A DNA stretch of 64,000 bases, from NCBI GenBank assembly GCA_963708245.1, contig OY970201.1:6820001-6884000 (forward strand), in the 5' to 3' direction. Below are positions 35,049 through 43,287 of the stretch, piece after piece. Made by a program: the position numbers and the translations under genes. Within the stretch, counting starts at the first letter, position 1. Every line of letters starts with the position of its first letter. The notes beneath the pieces are model-generated. The model was given only the letters and a program-made list of their open reading frames with translations, searched no databases and was not told the origin of the DNA. This DNA is from CAVYXK01 sp963708245. Lineage in GTDB: Bacteria; Pseudomonadota; Alphaproteobacteria; Acetobacterales; Acetobacteraceae.

Positions 35049-36920
35049 ATGAGCGGAACCAACAAGGACAACACCCGCAGCGAGGAGTTCAAGCGTGCCA
35101 CCGCGGGCGCGCTCCGCGCACTCGCCGAAACACCCGACGTGCAAGTGAATTTCCAACCCGGCCCGTCCGGCCTGTCGGGCAAGCGCGCCCGGCTGCCGCT
35201 GCCGACCCGTGCGCTGCCGGCGGCGGAGATGGCCAAGCTGCGCGGCGCCTCCGACGCCATCGCCCTGCGGCTGCGTCACCATGACGACGCTGTGCACAAT
35301 GCGCGAATGCCCGCGCAGCGAGAGGCACGTGACGTTTACGATGCGCTGGAGCAGGCTCGGGTGGAGACGGTCGGGTCTCGCCACATGGCCGGCGTCGCCG
35401 CCAATCTGCGGTTCAAACTATCGGAAGAATGCGAGGCCGAAGGCTACGACCGCATGACGCGGAAGGACCAACTTCCGATCACTGCGGCCCTTCCGCTGTT
35501 GGCGCGCGAGCATATGTCGGGCGAGGCCGCACCTGAGCCGGCGCGCCGTGTGCTGCGGCTGTGGCGCGATTCGCTGGGCGAGGAGGCCGACGCGGCGTTG
35601 GCGGAAATGGGCCGCACCCAGAACAATCAGCGCGCCTTCGCGCGTGCCGCCCGTAAGCTGCTGGCGGCGCTTGATCTGGCAGAGGCCGAGGCGGATGCCG
35701 AGCCCGACGAGCAGACCGAAGAAGGCGAGCAGGGGGAGCAGTCCGGCCAGGACGATTCACCTGAGGGCGAGGGCCAGGACCAGTCGGAGTCCGACAGCAC
35801 GCTCGGCGCCCAGCCCGAGGAGATGGAGGGCGAGGCGGCCGACGACAGCGGCGACGAATCCGAGGAGGAGGCCGCCATTGCCGAGGGCGACGAACGTCCC
35901 GGAGGCCCGCAGCCGCGGCGCGAACGCCCCAACGCCGACGACAGTGCCGTCTATCGGGCCTACACGCGCCTGTACGATGAGGAGGTCGCCGCCGAGGATC
36001 TGTGCGATCCGGACGAGCTGACCCGGTTGCGGCAGCAGCTCGACCAGCAACTCCAGCATCTGCAGGGGGTCATCTCGAAGCTCGCCAACCGGCTGCAGCG
36101 ACGGTTGATGGCGCAGCAGCAGCGGGCCTGGGAGTTCGATCTCGACGAAGGCCTGCTGGACGCGGGACGGCTGTCGCGGGTGGTAGTCAACCCGCTGCAG
36201 GCACTGTCCTACAAGCAGGAACAGGAGATGGAGTTCCGCGATACCGTGGTGACGCTGCTGATAGACAATTCAGGGTCGATGCGTGGGCGGCCTATCACGG
36301 TGGCGGCGATGTGCGGTGACATCCTGGCACGCACGCTGGAGCGCTGTGCGGTGAAGGTGGAGATCCTGGGCTTCACCACGCGCGCATGGAAAGGCGGGCA
36401 GAGCCGCGAGAAATGGGTGCAGGACGGCAAGCCGCGCAATCCGGGGCGGCTCAATGATCTGCGGCATATCATCTACAAAGCGGCTGACGCGCCATGGCGG
36501 CGGGCACGTAAGAATTTGGGCCTGATGCTGCGCGAAGGTCTGCTGAAGGAGAATATCGACGGCGAGGCGCTGCTGTTCGCTTATCGCCGGCTGCTGGCCC
36601 GCACCGAGCACCGGCGCATCCTGATGGTGATCAGCGACGGCGCGCCGGTCGATGATTCGACCCTATCAGTGAACCCGGGCAACTACCTTGAAAAGCACCT
36701 GCGCGAAGTGATTCGCGACATCGAGAATCGCGAGCAGGTGGAGCTGATCGCGATTGGCATCGGCCATGACGTCACCCGCTACTACCACCGCGCGGTGACC
36801 ATCGTCGATGCCGAGGAGCTGGGCGGCACGATGATGAAGAAGCTGACTGAGCTGTTCGACGAGGATGCCGACGCCGCATGGGCGCGTGCCGCCGCCGAGC
36901 GCTCGGCGCTGGTGGCGTAA
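35049..36920 (+). CDS. cobT: Cobaltochelatase subunit CobT (VWA domain)
   Basis: The 623-residue protein has an N-terminal CobT domain (about 15-210), a very acidic central linker (about 215-300, many Glu, Asp and Gln), and a C-terminal von Willebrand A domain (about 400-600) with the MIDAS motif DNSGSM and DGAPVDDSTLS. It partners with CobS in the chelatase. The ATG at 35049 is chosen over upstream in-frame codons that overlap cobS. Length is typical. Confidence 0.95.
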   Translation: MSGTNKDNTRSEEFKRATAGALRALAETPDVQVNFQPGPSGLSGKRARLPLPTRALPAAEMAKLRGASDAIALRLRHHDDAVHNARMPAQREARDVYDALEQARVETVGSRHMAGVAANLRFKLSEECEAEGYDRMTRKDQLPITAALPLLAREHMSGEAAPEPARRVLRLWRDSLGEEADAALAEMGRTQNNQRAFARAARKLLAALDLAEAEADAEPDEQTEEGEQGEQSGQDDSPEGEGQDQSESDSTLGAQPEEMEGEAADDSGDESEEEAAIAEGDERPGGPQPRRERPNADDSAVYRAYTRLYDEEVAAEDLCDPDELTRLRQQLDQQLQHLQGVISKLANRLQRRLMAQQQRAWEFDLDEGLLDAGRLSRVVVNPLQALSYKQEQEMEFRDTVVTLLIDNSGSMRGRPITVAAMCGDILARTLERCAVKVEILGFTTRAWKGGQSREKWVQDGKPRNPGRLNDLRHIIYKAADAPWRRARKNLGLMLREGLLKENIDGEALLFAYRRLLARTEHRRILMVISDGAPVDDSTLSVNPGNYLEKHLREVIRDIENREQVELIAIGIGHDVTRYYHRAVTIVDAEELGGTMMKKLTELFDEDADAAWARAAAERSALVA

Positions 36921-37033
36921 AGCGCCGTCAGTTCGCCTGGATCAGGGCATAGCGGGAGCTTGGTGTTGGGGACAGTGCTGCAGGCCTGCCAGTTTGTCGT
37001 CGATGCGCCGTACCGGTCGAACAACCTCCCTGG

Positions 37034-37061
37034 CCTGGCGGACGCCCTCGGGTCCGCCAGG
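37034..37061. terminator. Perfect hairpin downstream of cobT
   Basis: CCTGGCGGAC and GTCCGCCAGG pair over 10 bp with an 8-base loop, about 110 bp after cobT and before the intron remnant. No T-run follows. It could be the cobT terminator, since some group II introns insert next to terminators, or part of the intron's own RNA. The rest of 36921-37308 shows no gene. Confidence 0.45.
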
Positions 37062-37308
37062 AGCGCTGCGGCGAGACACGAAGCAATCGAGGGGCGGCAT
37101 GGAGCCTGGAAGCGAACACAATAAGCGACCGGGAAGGCGGGTGCGGGAAGCCGTAGCGCCCTCATAGTCCCGCGGAAGTCGGGGAACCGGGCTCGCCGGG
37201 ACCCGGTGGAGGGAAGGGGGACGCCGCGCTGAGAGAGCCACGCGCTTCGTCGACTTCCGGCCGCAGCGGCCGGAGGCCGATCAGTCGTCGGGGACGAGTG
37301 GGACCACG

Positions 37309-37775
37309 TTCGACTTTCTCGGCTTCACCCATGTCTGGGGGAGGGTCGCGGAAGGGCCGCATGGTGGTCCGGCAGGTAACGACGAAGAGCCGTTACGCCA
37401 GGGCGGTGACGGCCGTCATCGACTGGTGCAAGCACCATCGGCACCAGCCGATGCGCGCGCGCAGCATGCACACTTGTCATCCATGATGCGTGGGCACTTC
37501 GCCTATTACGGCATCACGGGGAACAACCGGCGGCTGAGCTGGTATGCGCATCAGATCGTGCGGATTTGGAAGAAATGGCTGTCGCGTCGCGGCGGCAAGG
37601 GCGCGTTCCTGTGGTCTCGCCTCGATGAGTACCTCAGACAACACCCGCTTCCACCAGTCCGGATCGTCCATCGCTACGCCACCGCGAGCGAAGCTCTCGC
37701 GTGAGGAACCGGATGCTGGAAATCGGCACGTCCGGGTCTGTGGGGGGCGAGGGTGGCAACATCCTCGCCTACCCG
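37309..37775 (+). mobile_element. Degraded group II intron: maturase C-terminus plus domains V-VI
   Basis: Pieces of an intron-encoded reverse transcriptase/maturase appear in order in changing frames: FDFLGFTHVWG at 37309, then SRKGRMVVRQVTTKSRYARAV, then MMRGHFAYYGITGNNRRLSW and KWLSRRGGKGAFLW, ending at a stop at 37704. That is at least two frameshifts. Directly after come a domain V-like hairpin (CCGGATGC, GAAA loop, GCACGTCCGG) and a domain VI stem (GGCGAGG/CCTCGCC). The 5' half and reverse transcriptase core are missing. It differs in sequence from the tails at 18274 and 19933. Confidence 0.82.
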
Positions 37776-37787
37776 GCTAGCGACAGG

Positions 37788-40193
37788 CTATGCTCTGCTG
37801 CTTAACTTCGGGGTTCTACCCGCGAAGCCCTCACCCGCAAGCTCGCGTGCTGCCCGGATGGCACGCCAGACCCGCTCGGGTGTCGCCGGCATCTCGATAT
37901 GACGCACTCCCAGCTCGCTCAGCGCATCAACAATGGCATTGATCACCGCGGCGAGCGCCGGCGTCGTGCCGCCTTCGCCGCCGGAGCGGACGCCAAGCGG
38001 ATTGGTCGGTGACGGCACCTCGCTGAGCGCGGTCACCAGCGGCGGCAACGTATCGGCGCGCGGAATCGCGTAATCCATGAAACTAGCCGCCAGCAATTGT
38101 CCGCTTGGACGGTCGTAATGACTGTCTTCGAACAATGCCTGTCCGACGCCCTGAGCGATGCCGCCATGTGTCTGGCCGTGCAGGATCAGCGGATTGATCG
38201 CGCGGCCGACATCGTCAACCGCGATATAGCCGACGATCTCGACCATACCGGTATCAGTATCAACCTCGACTTCGCAGACGTGCGCGCCGTAGGGAAAACT
38301 GGCGACCGGCAGCGTCTCGTCGCCGATGCCGGCAAGCGGTCCCTGCAGGTCGGACGGCAGGTCGTCGCGCGCAGCCGCCGCGGCCGCAACCTCGAAGAGA
38401 CCGATCTCTCGATCAGTCCCCGCGACCCGGTATCGCTCGGCCGCAAATTCGATGTCCGCGCCCTCCGTCTCCAGCAAAAAGCTGGCGATCTTGCGACCCT
38501 TGTCGATGATCTCGTTGGTTGCCTTGCCGACGATCGTGGCGGCGAGCTTCATCGAGCGCCCCGAATGCGAGCCGCCGCCGGCCTTGACGCGGTCAGTATC
38601 ATGAGCAACATAGTCGATGCTCTCGAACGGCACGCCGAGCCATTCGGTGACAAGCTGCGCAAAACTGGTCTCGTGACCCTGCCCGGATGACATCGTGCCC
38701 ATCACCAGCTCGACCCTGCCTTCAGGTAGCACCGTGATCTCGGTCCGCTCCCGCGGCGCGCCGCTGGTAATCTCGACATAGTTGGCAATACCAATTCCGC
38801 GCCATTTGCCGCGCCGCCGCGCTTCCGCGCGCCGTGCGGGGAACCCGCTCCAATCGGCAAGCGCCAGAGCCCTGTCCATTGCCTGCTCGTATCGGCCGAT
38901 GTCGTATGTGATGCCGAGCGGATTGCGGTAGGGCTGAGCGCCGGCAGGGATCATATTTTGCCGACGCAGAGCCACGGGATCGAAGCCTAGCTGATCGGCC
39001 GCGAGGTCGATCAGGCGCTCGATCACGAAGATGATCTCGGGCCGGCCGGCACTGCGATAGGGCGTGGTCGGCACGGTGTTGGTGACGGCACCGCGGCCGC
39101 GCACATAGCCTGTAGGGACGTGATAGACCCCGGACAACAGCGCGATTCCCTTTTGCAGCGACACGAACGAGGCCGAGTACGCGCCGAGATTGCTTAAATT
39201 GGTGCCGCGCACGGCGAGAAACTTCCCGTTCTTATCGAGAGCAAGCTCTGCCTCAACCGTGAGATCGCGCCCCTGATAATCACTCAGGAACGACTCGCTT
39301 CGTTCGCCCGTCCATTTCACCGACCGGCCAACCTGACGCGCCACCCAGGGAAGCAGTGCGTATTCCGGATAGAAGAAGTTGCGTGTTCCGAAATTCCCGC
39401 CCATGTCCCCACAGACGCACCGCACCCGCTCTGCCGGTACGCCGAGCACCTGCGCGAGGTCCAACCTCGCCTTGAGAACGCCCCGACCGCTCCCGGTGTG
39501 AAGCGTATATTGCCCGCTCGTCGCATCGTATTCGGCCATCGTCGTGCGCGGCTCGAGCGGCACGCCGGTGACCCGTTGTGCCCAGGTCTCAAGTCGCACA
39601 ATGTGGGCGGCACATGCGAACGCGTTTGCGGTCGCCGTCTCGTCACCAACCTCGATGTCGATGCAGACGTTGTCCGGTGCTTCGTCCCATAGACGCGGCG
39701 CGCCCGGTTCCACCGCACCCGCGGCGCGCACCACGGCTGGCAGTGGCTCATAGGTAATCTCAAGCTGTCCGGCTGCGTCGTGGGCAGCGGCGATCGTTTC
39801 GGCCACCACCATCGCAACCGGTTCGCCGACAAAACGCACCGTCTCGTGTGGCATCGGCCAATGCGGAGTGGCGAGCGGCGCTAGGCCCCTGGGCCTCACC
39901 GCCACGTCAGGCGGAGCGAGAATGCCCGCATTGTGCGGGATCGGTCCGAGTCCATCGGCTATATAGTCCGCACCCGTCAGTACCGCGAGCACGCCTGGCA
40001 TCCCGACCGCCGCCACCTTGTTCACCGAGACGAGGCGTGCGTGCGCATGGGGCGAGCGCACGATCACCGCGTGCGCTAAGCCCGGCAGAGCGAGATCGTC
40101 GGCGAACCGGCCCTTGCCAGTGAGCAGACGAACATCTTCCTTGCGTCGGACCGGCTGGCCAATGCCGTTTGCTATCCTAGCCGATGCGTTCAT
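37788..40193 (-). CDS. Xanthine dehydrogenase-family molybdopterin-binding subunit
   Basis: The 801-residue protein has an N-terminal a/b hammerhead domain (about 20-135: VRLLTGKGRFADDLALPGLAHAVIVRSPHAHARL) and the large molybdopterin-binding domain (DMGGNFGTRNFFYPEYALLPW, YRSAGRPE, MGTMSSGQGHE). The catalytic glutamate is near the end in RSGGEGGTTPAL. It belongs to the CoxL/aldehyde oxidase-like branch. The FAD and 2Fe-2S subunits that normally accompany it are absent here. An oligopeptide-type binding protein lies directly upstream on the same strand. Confidence 0.92.
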   Translation of the reverse strand: MNASARIANGIGQPVRRKEDVRLLTGKGRFADDLALPGLAHAVIVRSPHAHARLVSVNKVAAVGMPGVLAVLTGADYIADGLGPIPHNAGILAPPDVAVRPRGLAPLATPHWPMPHETVRFVGEPVAMVVAETIAAAHDAAGQLEITYEPLPAVVRAAGAVEPGAPRLWDEAPDNVCIDIEVGDETATANAFACAAHIVRLETWAQRVTGVPLEPRTTMAEYDATSGQYTLHTGSGRGVLKARLDLAQVLGVPAERVRCVCGDMGGNFGTRNFFYPEYALLPWVARQVGRSVKWTGERSESFLSDYQGRDLTVEAELALDKNGKFLAVRGTNLSNLGAYSASFVSLQKGIALLSGVYHVPTGYVRGRGAVTNTVPTTPYRSAGRPEIIFVIERLIDLAADQLGFDPVALRRQNMIPAGAQPYRNPLGITYDIGRYEQAMDRALALADWSGFPARRAEARRRGKWRGIGIANYVEITSGAPRERTEITVLPEGRVELVMGTMSSGQGHETSFAQLVTEWLGVPFESIDYVAHDTDRVKAGGGSHSGRSMKLAATIVGKATNEIIDKGRKIASFLLETEGADIEFAAERYRVAGTDREIGLFEVAAAAAARDDLPSDLQGPLAGIGDETLPVASFPYGAHVCEVEVDTDTGMVEIVGYIAVDDVGRAINPLILHGQTHGGIAQGVGQALFEDSHYDRPSGQLLAASFMDYAIPRADTLPPLVTALSEVPSPTNPLGVRSGGEGGTTPALAAVINAIVDALSELGVRHIEMPATPERVWRAIRAARELAGEGFAGRTPKLSSRA

Positions 40194-40228
40194 GCGGGAC
40201 GTTCTTCTCTCCTGCGTTCCGGCCCGGT

Positions 40229-41809
40229 TCAGTTCTTCTCCATATTCCAGTAGTTGATTACGTATCCATCCAGTACGCCCGAGATGTTCTTCCGATACGC
40301 GTTGTTGATGTCGAACTGGCCGGCCGGGATGTAAGGGATGAACTGCCAGGCATGTTTCTGGAACGTTTCGAAGGCCGCCTTGCGGGAAGCGTCATCCGGG
40401 GTGGCGAGCATTGCCTGACGCAGCGCCTCGCCTTCTGGATCGCAGGGCATGCCCATGGACGCCGTTGCGGTCGGTCCGCAGCTCGTATCCAGCAGGACGT
40501 TGGTTAGCGGATGAAACCAGGTGCCACCCAGCGCATAGATGCCGACCAGATTCCAGGGCCGCCCGCCCTTCGCGACCGGCGTTTCAACCTGCTTGAACAC
40601 CGTTGCCCAGTCGCCCATCTGCAGATCGACTTTTACGCCGATGTCTCGCAGCCGTTGCGCCATGACCTGCGAGAGCGCATTGACGATCGGAAGTTGCGGG
40701 GTGCCGACAATGATGACCGTCTGGCCGGTATAGCCCGCTTCGGCGAGAAGCTGCTTCGCCCGCGCGGCATCAGACTTGCGGTACGGCTCGGAGCCGACTT
40801 CGGTGCCCAGGATGGAGCCGCAGACGCTGAAGCTGTAGCAGGTGGACCAGTGCGCGGCGCCAGCCACTGCTTCCATGAATTCCTTCTGGTCGAACAGCAG
40901 CGCCAGGGCCTGGCGTGCCTTCTCGTTGTTGAACGGCGGCAGCTCGAAATTCGGCCGCATCCATGCGGCGGCGGGCAATGAGGCAGTGCGGCGGACGATG
41001 ATGCCGTGTTCTTTCAGGAACGGAATCAGATCAGGCGTCACCGTGTCCCAGAAATCGGCCTCTCCAGTGGCCAGCGCATTAGCGGCAGTGGTCGGATCCG
41101 GTATGATGTCCCACTCGACCCGATCGACTTTCACTATGCGTGCCCCAGCAGCGCCGTCTGGCGGTTCGGCGCGGGGCGGATAGTCGGGGTTGCGGTCGAA
41201 CACCACGCGATGGCCGCTTTCTCGTTCGCTAGCAACGTAACGGAATGGCCCGGACCCGATCGGGTTGGTCAGCGGCACGTTGTTCGGGCGCTTGGCATCG
41301 GCCTCGCGCATGATCCCGGCAATTGGCGCGCCAGGTCCGGCGAGGATGTATTCGACGAGGCCGAACGGCTTGTTCAGCGTCAGTATGAAGCTGCGGTCGT
41401 CGATGGTGCTCGTCGAGACCAGCCGCGACTTAAGCTGGCCTCCGATAGAGGTGCCGTCCATCCATCGCTGCAGAGACGCGACGACATCCTTCGTCGTGAC
41501 CGGGCTGCCGTCATGGAACTTCAAGTCGCGGCGCAGGGTGAAGCGATAGGTGAGGTGGTCGGGGCTGACGGTCTCGTCTTCGACCATCATCGGCTTGGAC
41601 GACAACGTGTGATCGAGCGCGAAGAGCGTATCGAACACCATCTGCGAGTAGATGCGCCCGATCTGATTGGCGGCCCGAGTTGGATCCAGCTCCTGCAAAT
41701 CGGCGCTGGGCACCACGTGCAGGACCTTCATCGGTGCCTGCGCTGCCGCCACCGACATAGCCACGCCGAGCGTACCCGCGATTAAAAATGATAGTGGCCG
41801 CCAGGACAT
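40229..41809 (-). CDS. ABC transporter substrate-binding protein, family 5
   Basis: The 526-residue protein has a Sec signal peptide (hydrophobic stretch about 6-22, ending VAAAQA) and the SBP_bac_5 fold: LQELDPTRAANQIGRIYSQMVFDTLF, LTYRFTLRRDLKFHDGSPVTTKDVVASLQRW. These bind peptides, nickel or opines in the periplasm. GGAGAGG precedes the start. No permease or ATPase gene is adjacent. It is 36 bp upstream of the molybdopterin subunit gene and probably cotranscribed. Confidence 0.9.
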   Translation of the reverse strand: MSWRPLSFLIAGTLGVAMSVAAAQAPMKVLHVVPSADLQELDPTRAANQIGRIYSQMVFDTLFALDHTLSSKPMMVEDETVSPDHLTYRFTLRRDLKFHDGSPVTTKDVVASLQRWMDGTSIGGQLKSRLVSTSTIDDRSFILTLNKPFGLVEYILAGPGAPIAGIMREADAKRPNNVPLTNPIGSGPFRYVASERESGHRVVFDRNPDYPPRAEPPDGAAGARIVKVDRVEWDIIPDPTTAANALATGEADFWDTVTPDLIPFLKEHGIIVRRTASLPAAAWMRPNFELPPFNNEKARQALALLFDQKEFMEAVAGAAHWSTCYSFSVCGSILGTEVGSEPYRKSDAARAKQLLAEAGYTGQTVIIVGTPQLPIVNALSQVMAQRLRDIGVKVDLQMGDWATVFKQVETPVAKGGRPWNLVGIYALGGTWFHPLTNVLLDTSCGPTATASMGMPCDPEGEALRQAMLATPDDASRKAAFETFQKHAWQFIPYIPAGQFDINNAYRKNISGVLDGYVINYWNMEKN

Positions 41810-41900
41810 CCACGCCTCTCCATATTGTTAGAAGCATCCTGGCGCCGCACTGTGCGCGAGTCCATCCCACGTCATCTATGGCGTCGCGAAAAGACGTGGA

Positions 41901-41921
41901 TGACCGGGTCAAGCCCGGTCA
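41901..41921. repeat. REP-like palindrome
   Basis: TGACCGGG and CCCGGTCA flank TCAAG, in the context GTGGATGACCGGGTCAAGCC...ATGACGG. A related GATGGCCGGC...GCCGGCCACGACGG lies at 47980-48000, so this is a dispersed intergenic repeat. Confidence 0.6.
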
Positions 41922-42021
41922 TGACGGTGAGGACTTGCGCCGAGACAACGGATGGCTCACGCGCTAGCGTACTGCCGCTGGGGTGAACAGCCCGGCCCAC
42001 CCGCGCCTGACGGAAGGCACT

Positions 42022-43107
42022 ATGGCTCCGATTCCACGTGACGTGACCCGCACCACTCTTGCCGTGATGTTCATAGGCGGGCTGGGCGTTGCGTCATTTT
42101 TGGTCATGCGGCCGTTCCTCGCGGCGATCATCTGGGCTGCAACGCTTGTTACTGCCACCTGGCCTCTGATGCTGCGAGTACAGCGGCGGCTGTGGGGTCG
42201 CCGCTGGCTCGCCGTGATCGTCATGACCGTCGCGCTACTGCTCGTGGTGATCGTCCCATTCTGGCTCGCAATCGCAACGATCGTCGCGAATGCCGGGAGA
42301 ATGCTTGTTTTCGCGGAGTCTCTGGCTTCCTTCAGGGTGCCACCGGCTCCCGACTGGCTGAGTACGGTTCCAATCGTCGGTACGGCGGCGGCGCAGACCT
42401 GGGCCAGCGCCGCTTACATGGGAATTCGTGACCTCGCACCGGGCTTGACCCCCTATGCCGGACAAGCAGCGAGATTGTTGGTCTCGGCGGTCGGCAGCCT
42501 AGGTATGGCTTTCGTGCAATTCCTGCTCACGATCATCGTCGCGGCGATTCTATACGTGCACGGCGAGCGTGCGGCGGTATTCGCCCGACAATTCGGGCAT
42601 CGTCTCGCCGGGGATCGCGGCGAGGATTCCGTGCGGTTGGTAGCCCATGCCATCCGCGGCGTCGCGCTCGGGATCGTGGTGTCGGCGCTGATTGAATCGG
42701 CACTCGGCGGCGCGGCATTGGCGGCTGCCGGCCTGCGGTTCGCCGCATTGCTGACCGCCGTGATGTTCATGGCCTGTGTGACACAGATCGGGCCCGGTAT
42801 CGTGCTGATCCCCGCCGTTATTTGGATGTACTGGCAAGATGACGCGACGTGGGCGACATTCCTTCTGGCTGCCACCATCGTCGTCATCGTACTTGATAAC
42901 CTACTACGACCGGTACTCATGAAAAAAGGAGCGCATCTGCCGCTTTTGCTCATCCTTGCAGGGGTGCTCGGCGGTGTCACTGCTTTCGGGTTGGTGGGCA
43001 TTTTCCTCGGCCCTACCGTGCTCGCCGTCACCTACACGTTGTTGCAAGCCTGGATGGCCGAAGACAAGGCAGCCGGAACCCCCGAAAATGCAGCTATCGA
43101 GCCCTGA
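42022..43107 (+). CDS. AI-2E family transporter
   Basis: The 361-residue membrane protein of the PF01594 type has about seven to eight predicted membrane helices, including paired N-terminal helices (about 12-55), one at 67-90 and a C-terminal cluster at 215-335. The conserved-type stretches LLRPVLMKKGAHLP and GVTAFGLVGIFLGPTVLAV are present. Members export AI-2 or act as Na+/H+ antiporters; which applies here is unknown. GGAAGG precedes ATG 42022, which is preferred over a GTG 39 bp upstream. Confidence 0.88.
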   Translation: MAPIPRDVTRTTLAVMFIGGLGVASFLVMRPFLAAIIWAATLVTATWPLMLRVQRRLWGRRWLAVIVMTVALLLVVIVPFWLAIATIVANAGRMLVFAESLASFRVPPAPDWLSTVPIVGTAAAQTWASAAYMGIRDLAPGLTPYAGQAARLLVSAVGSLGMAFVQFLLTIIVAAILYVHGERAAVFARQFGHRLAGDRGEDSVRLVAHAIRGVALGIVVSALIESALGGAALAAAGLRFAALLTAVMFMACVTQIGPGIVLIPAVIWMYWQDDATWATFLLAATIVVIVLDNLLRPVLMKKGAHLPLLLILAGVLGGVTAFGLVGIFLGPTVLAVTYTLLQAWMAEDKAAGTPENAAIEP

Positions 43108-43287
43108 CGAACGGTTGCGTCATGGCTGGCGGCGCTCACACCCACGGTTGTGGCAGGGCTTGTACCGGCCATCTCCTGGCGGTTCGTGCTGAAGTGTCAC
43201 AACGGGGCACGCGCGCCGGTGGGTCCAAGTTGGCTATTGGGATACCCGGGTCTAGGGTGATTTTGACGAGCCAAGGCGAGGGGAGCG

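Noticed and set aside
43108..43287. Possible regulator-binding palindrome between the AI-2E gene and the STAND regulator
   Set aside because: Only weak, imperfect dyads; nothing beyond chance.
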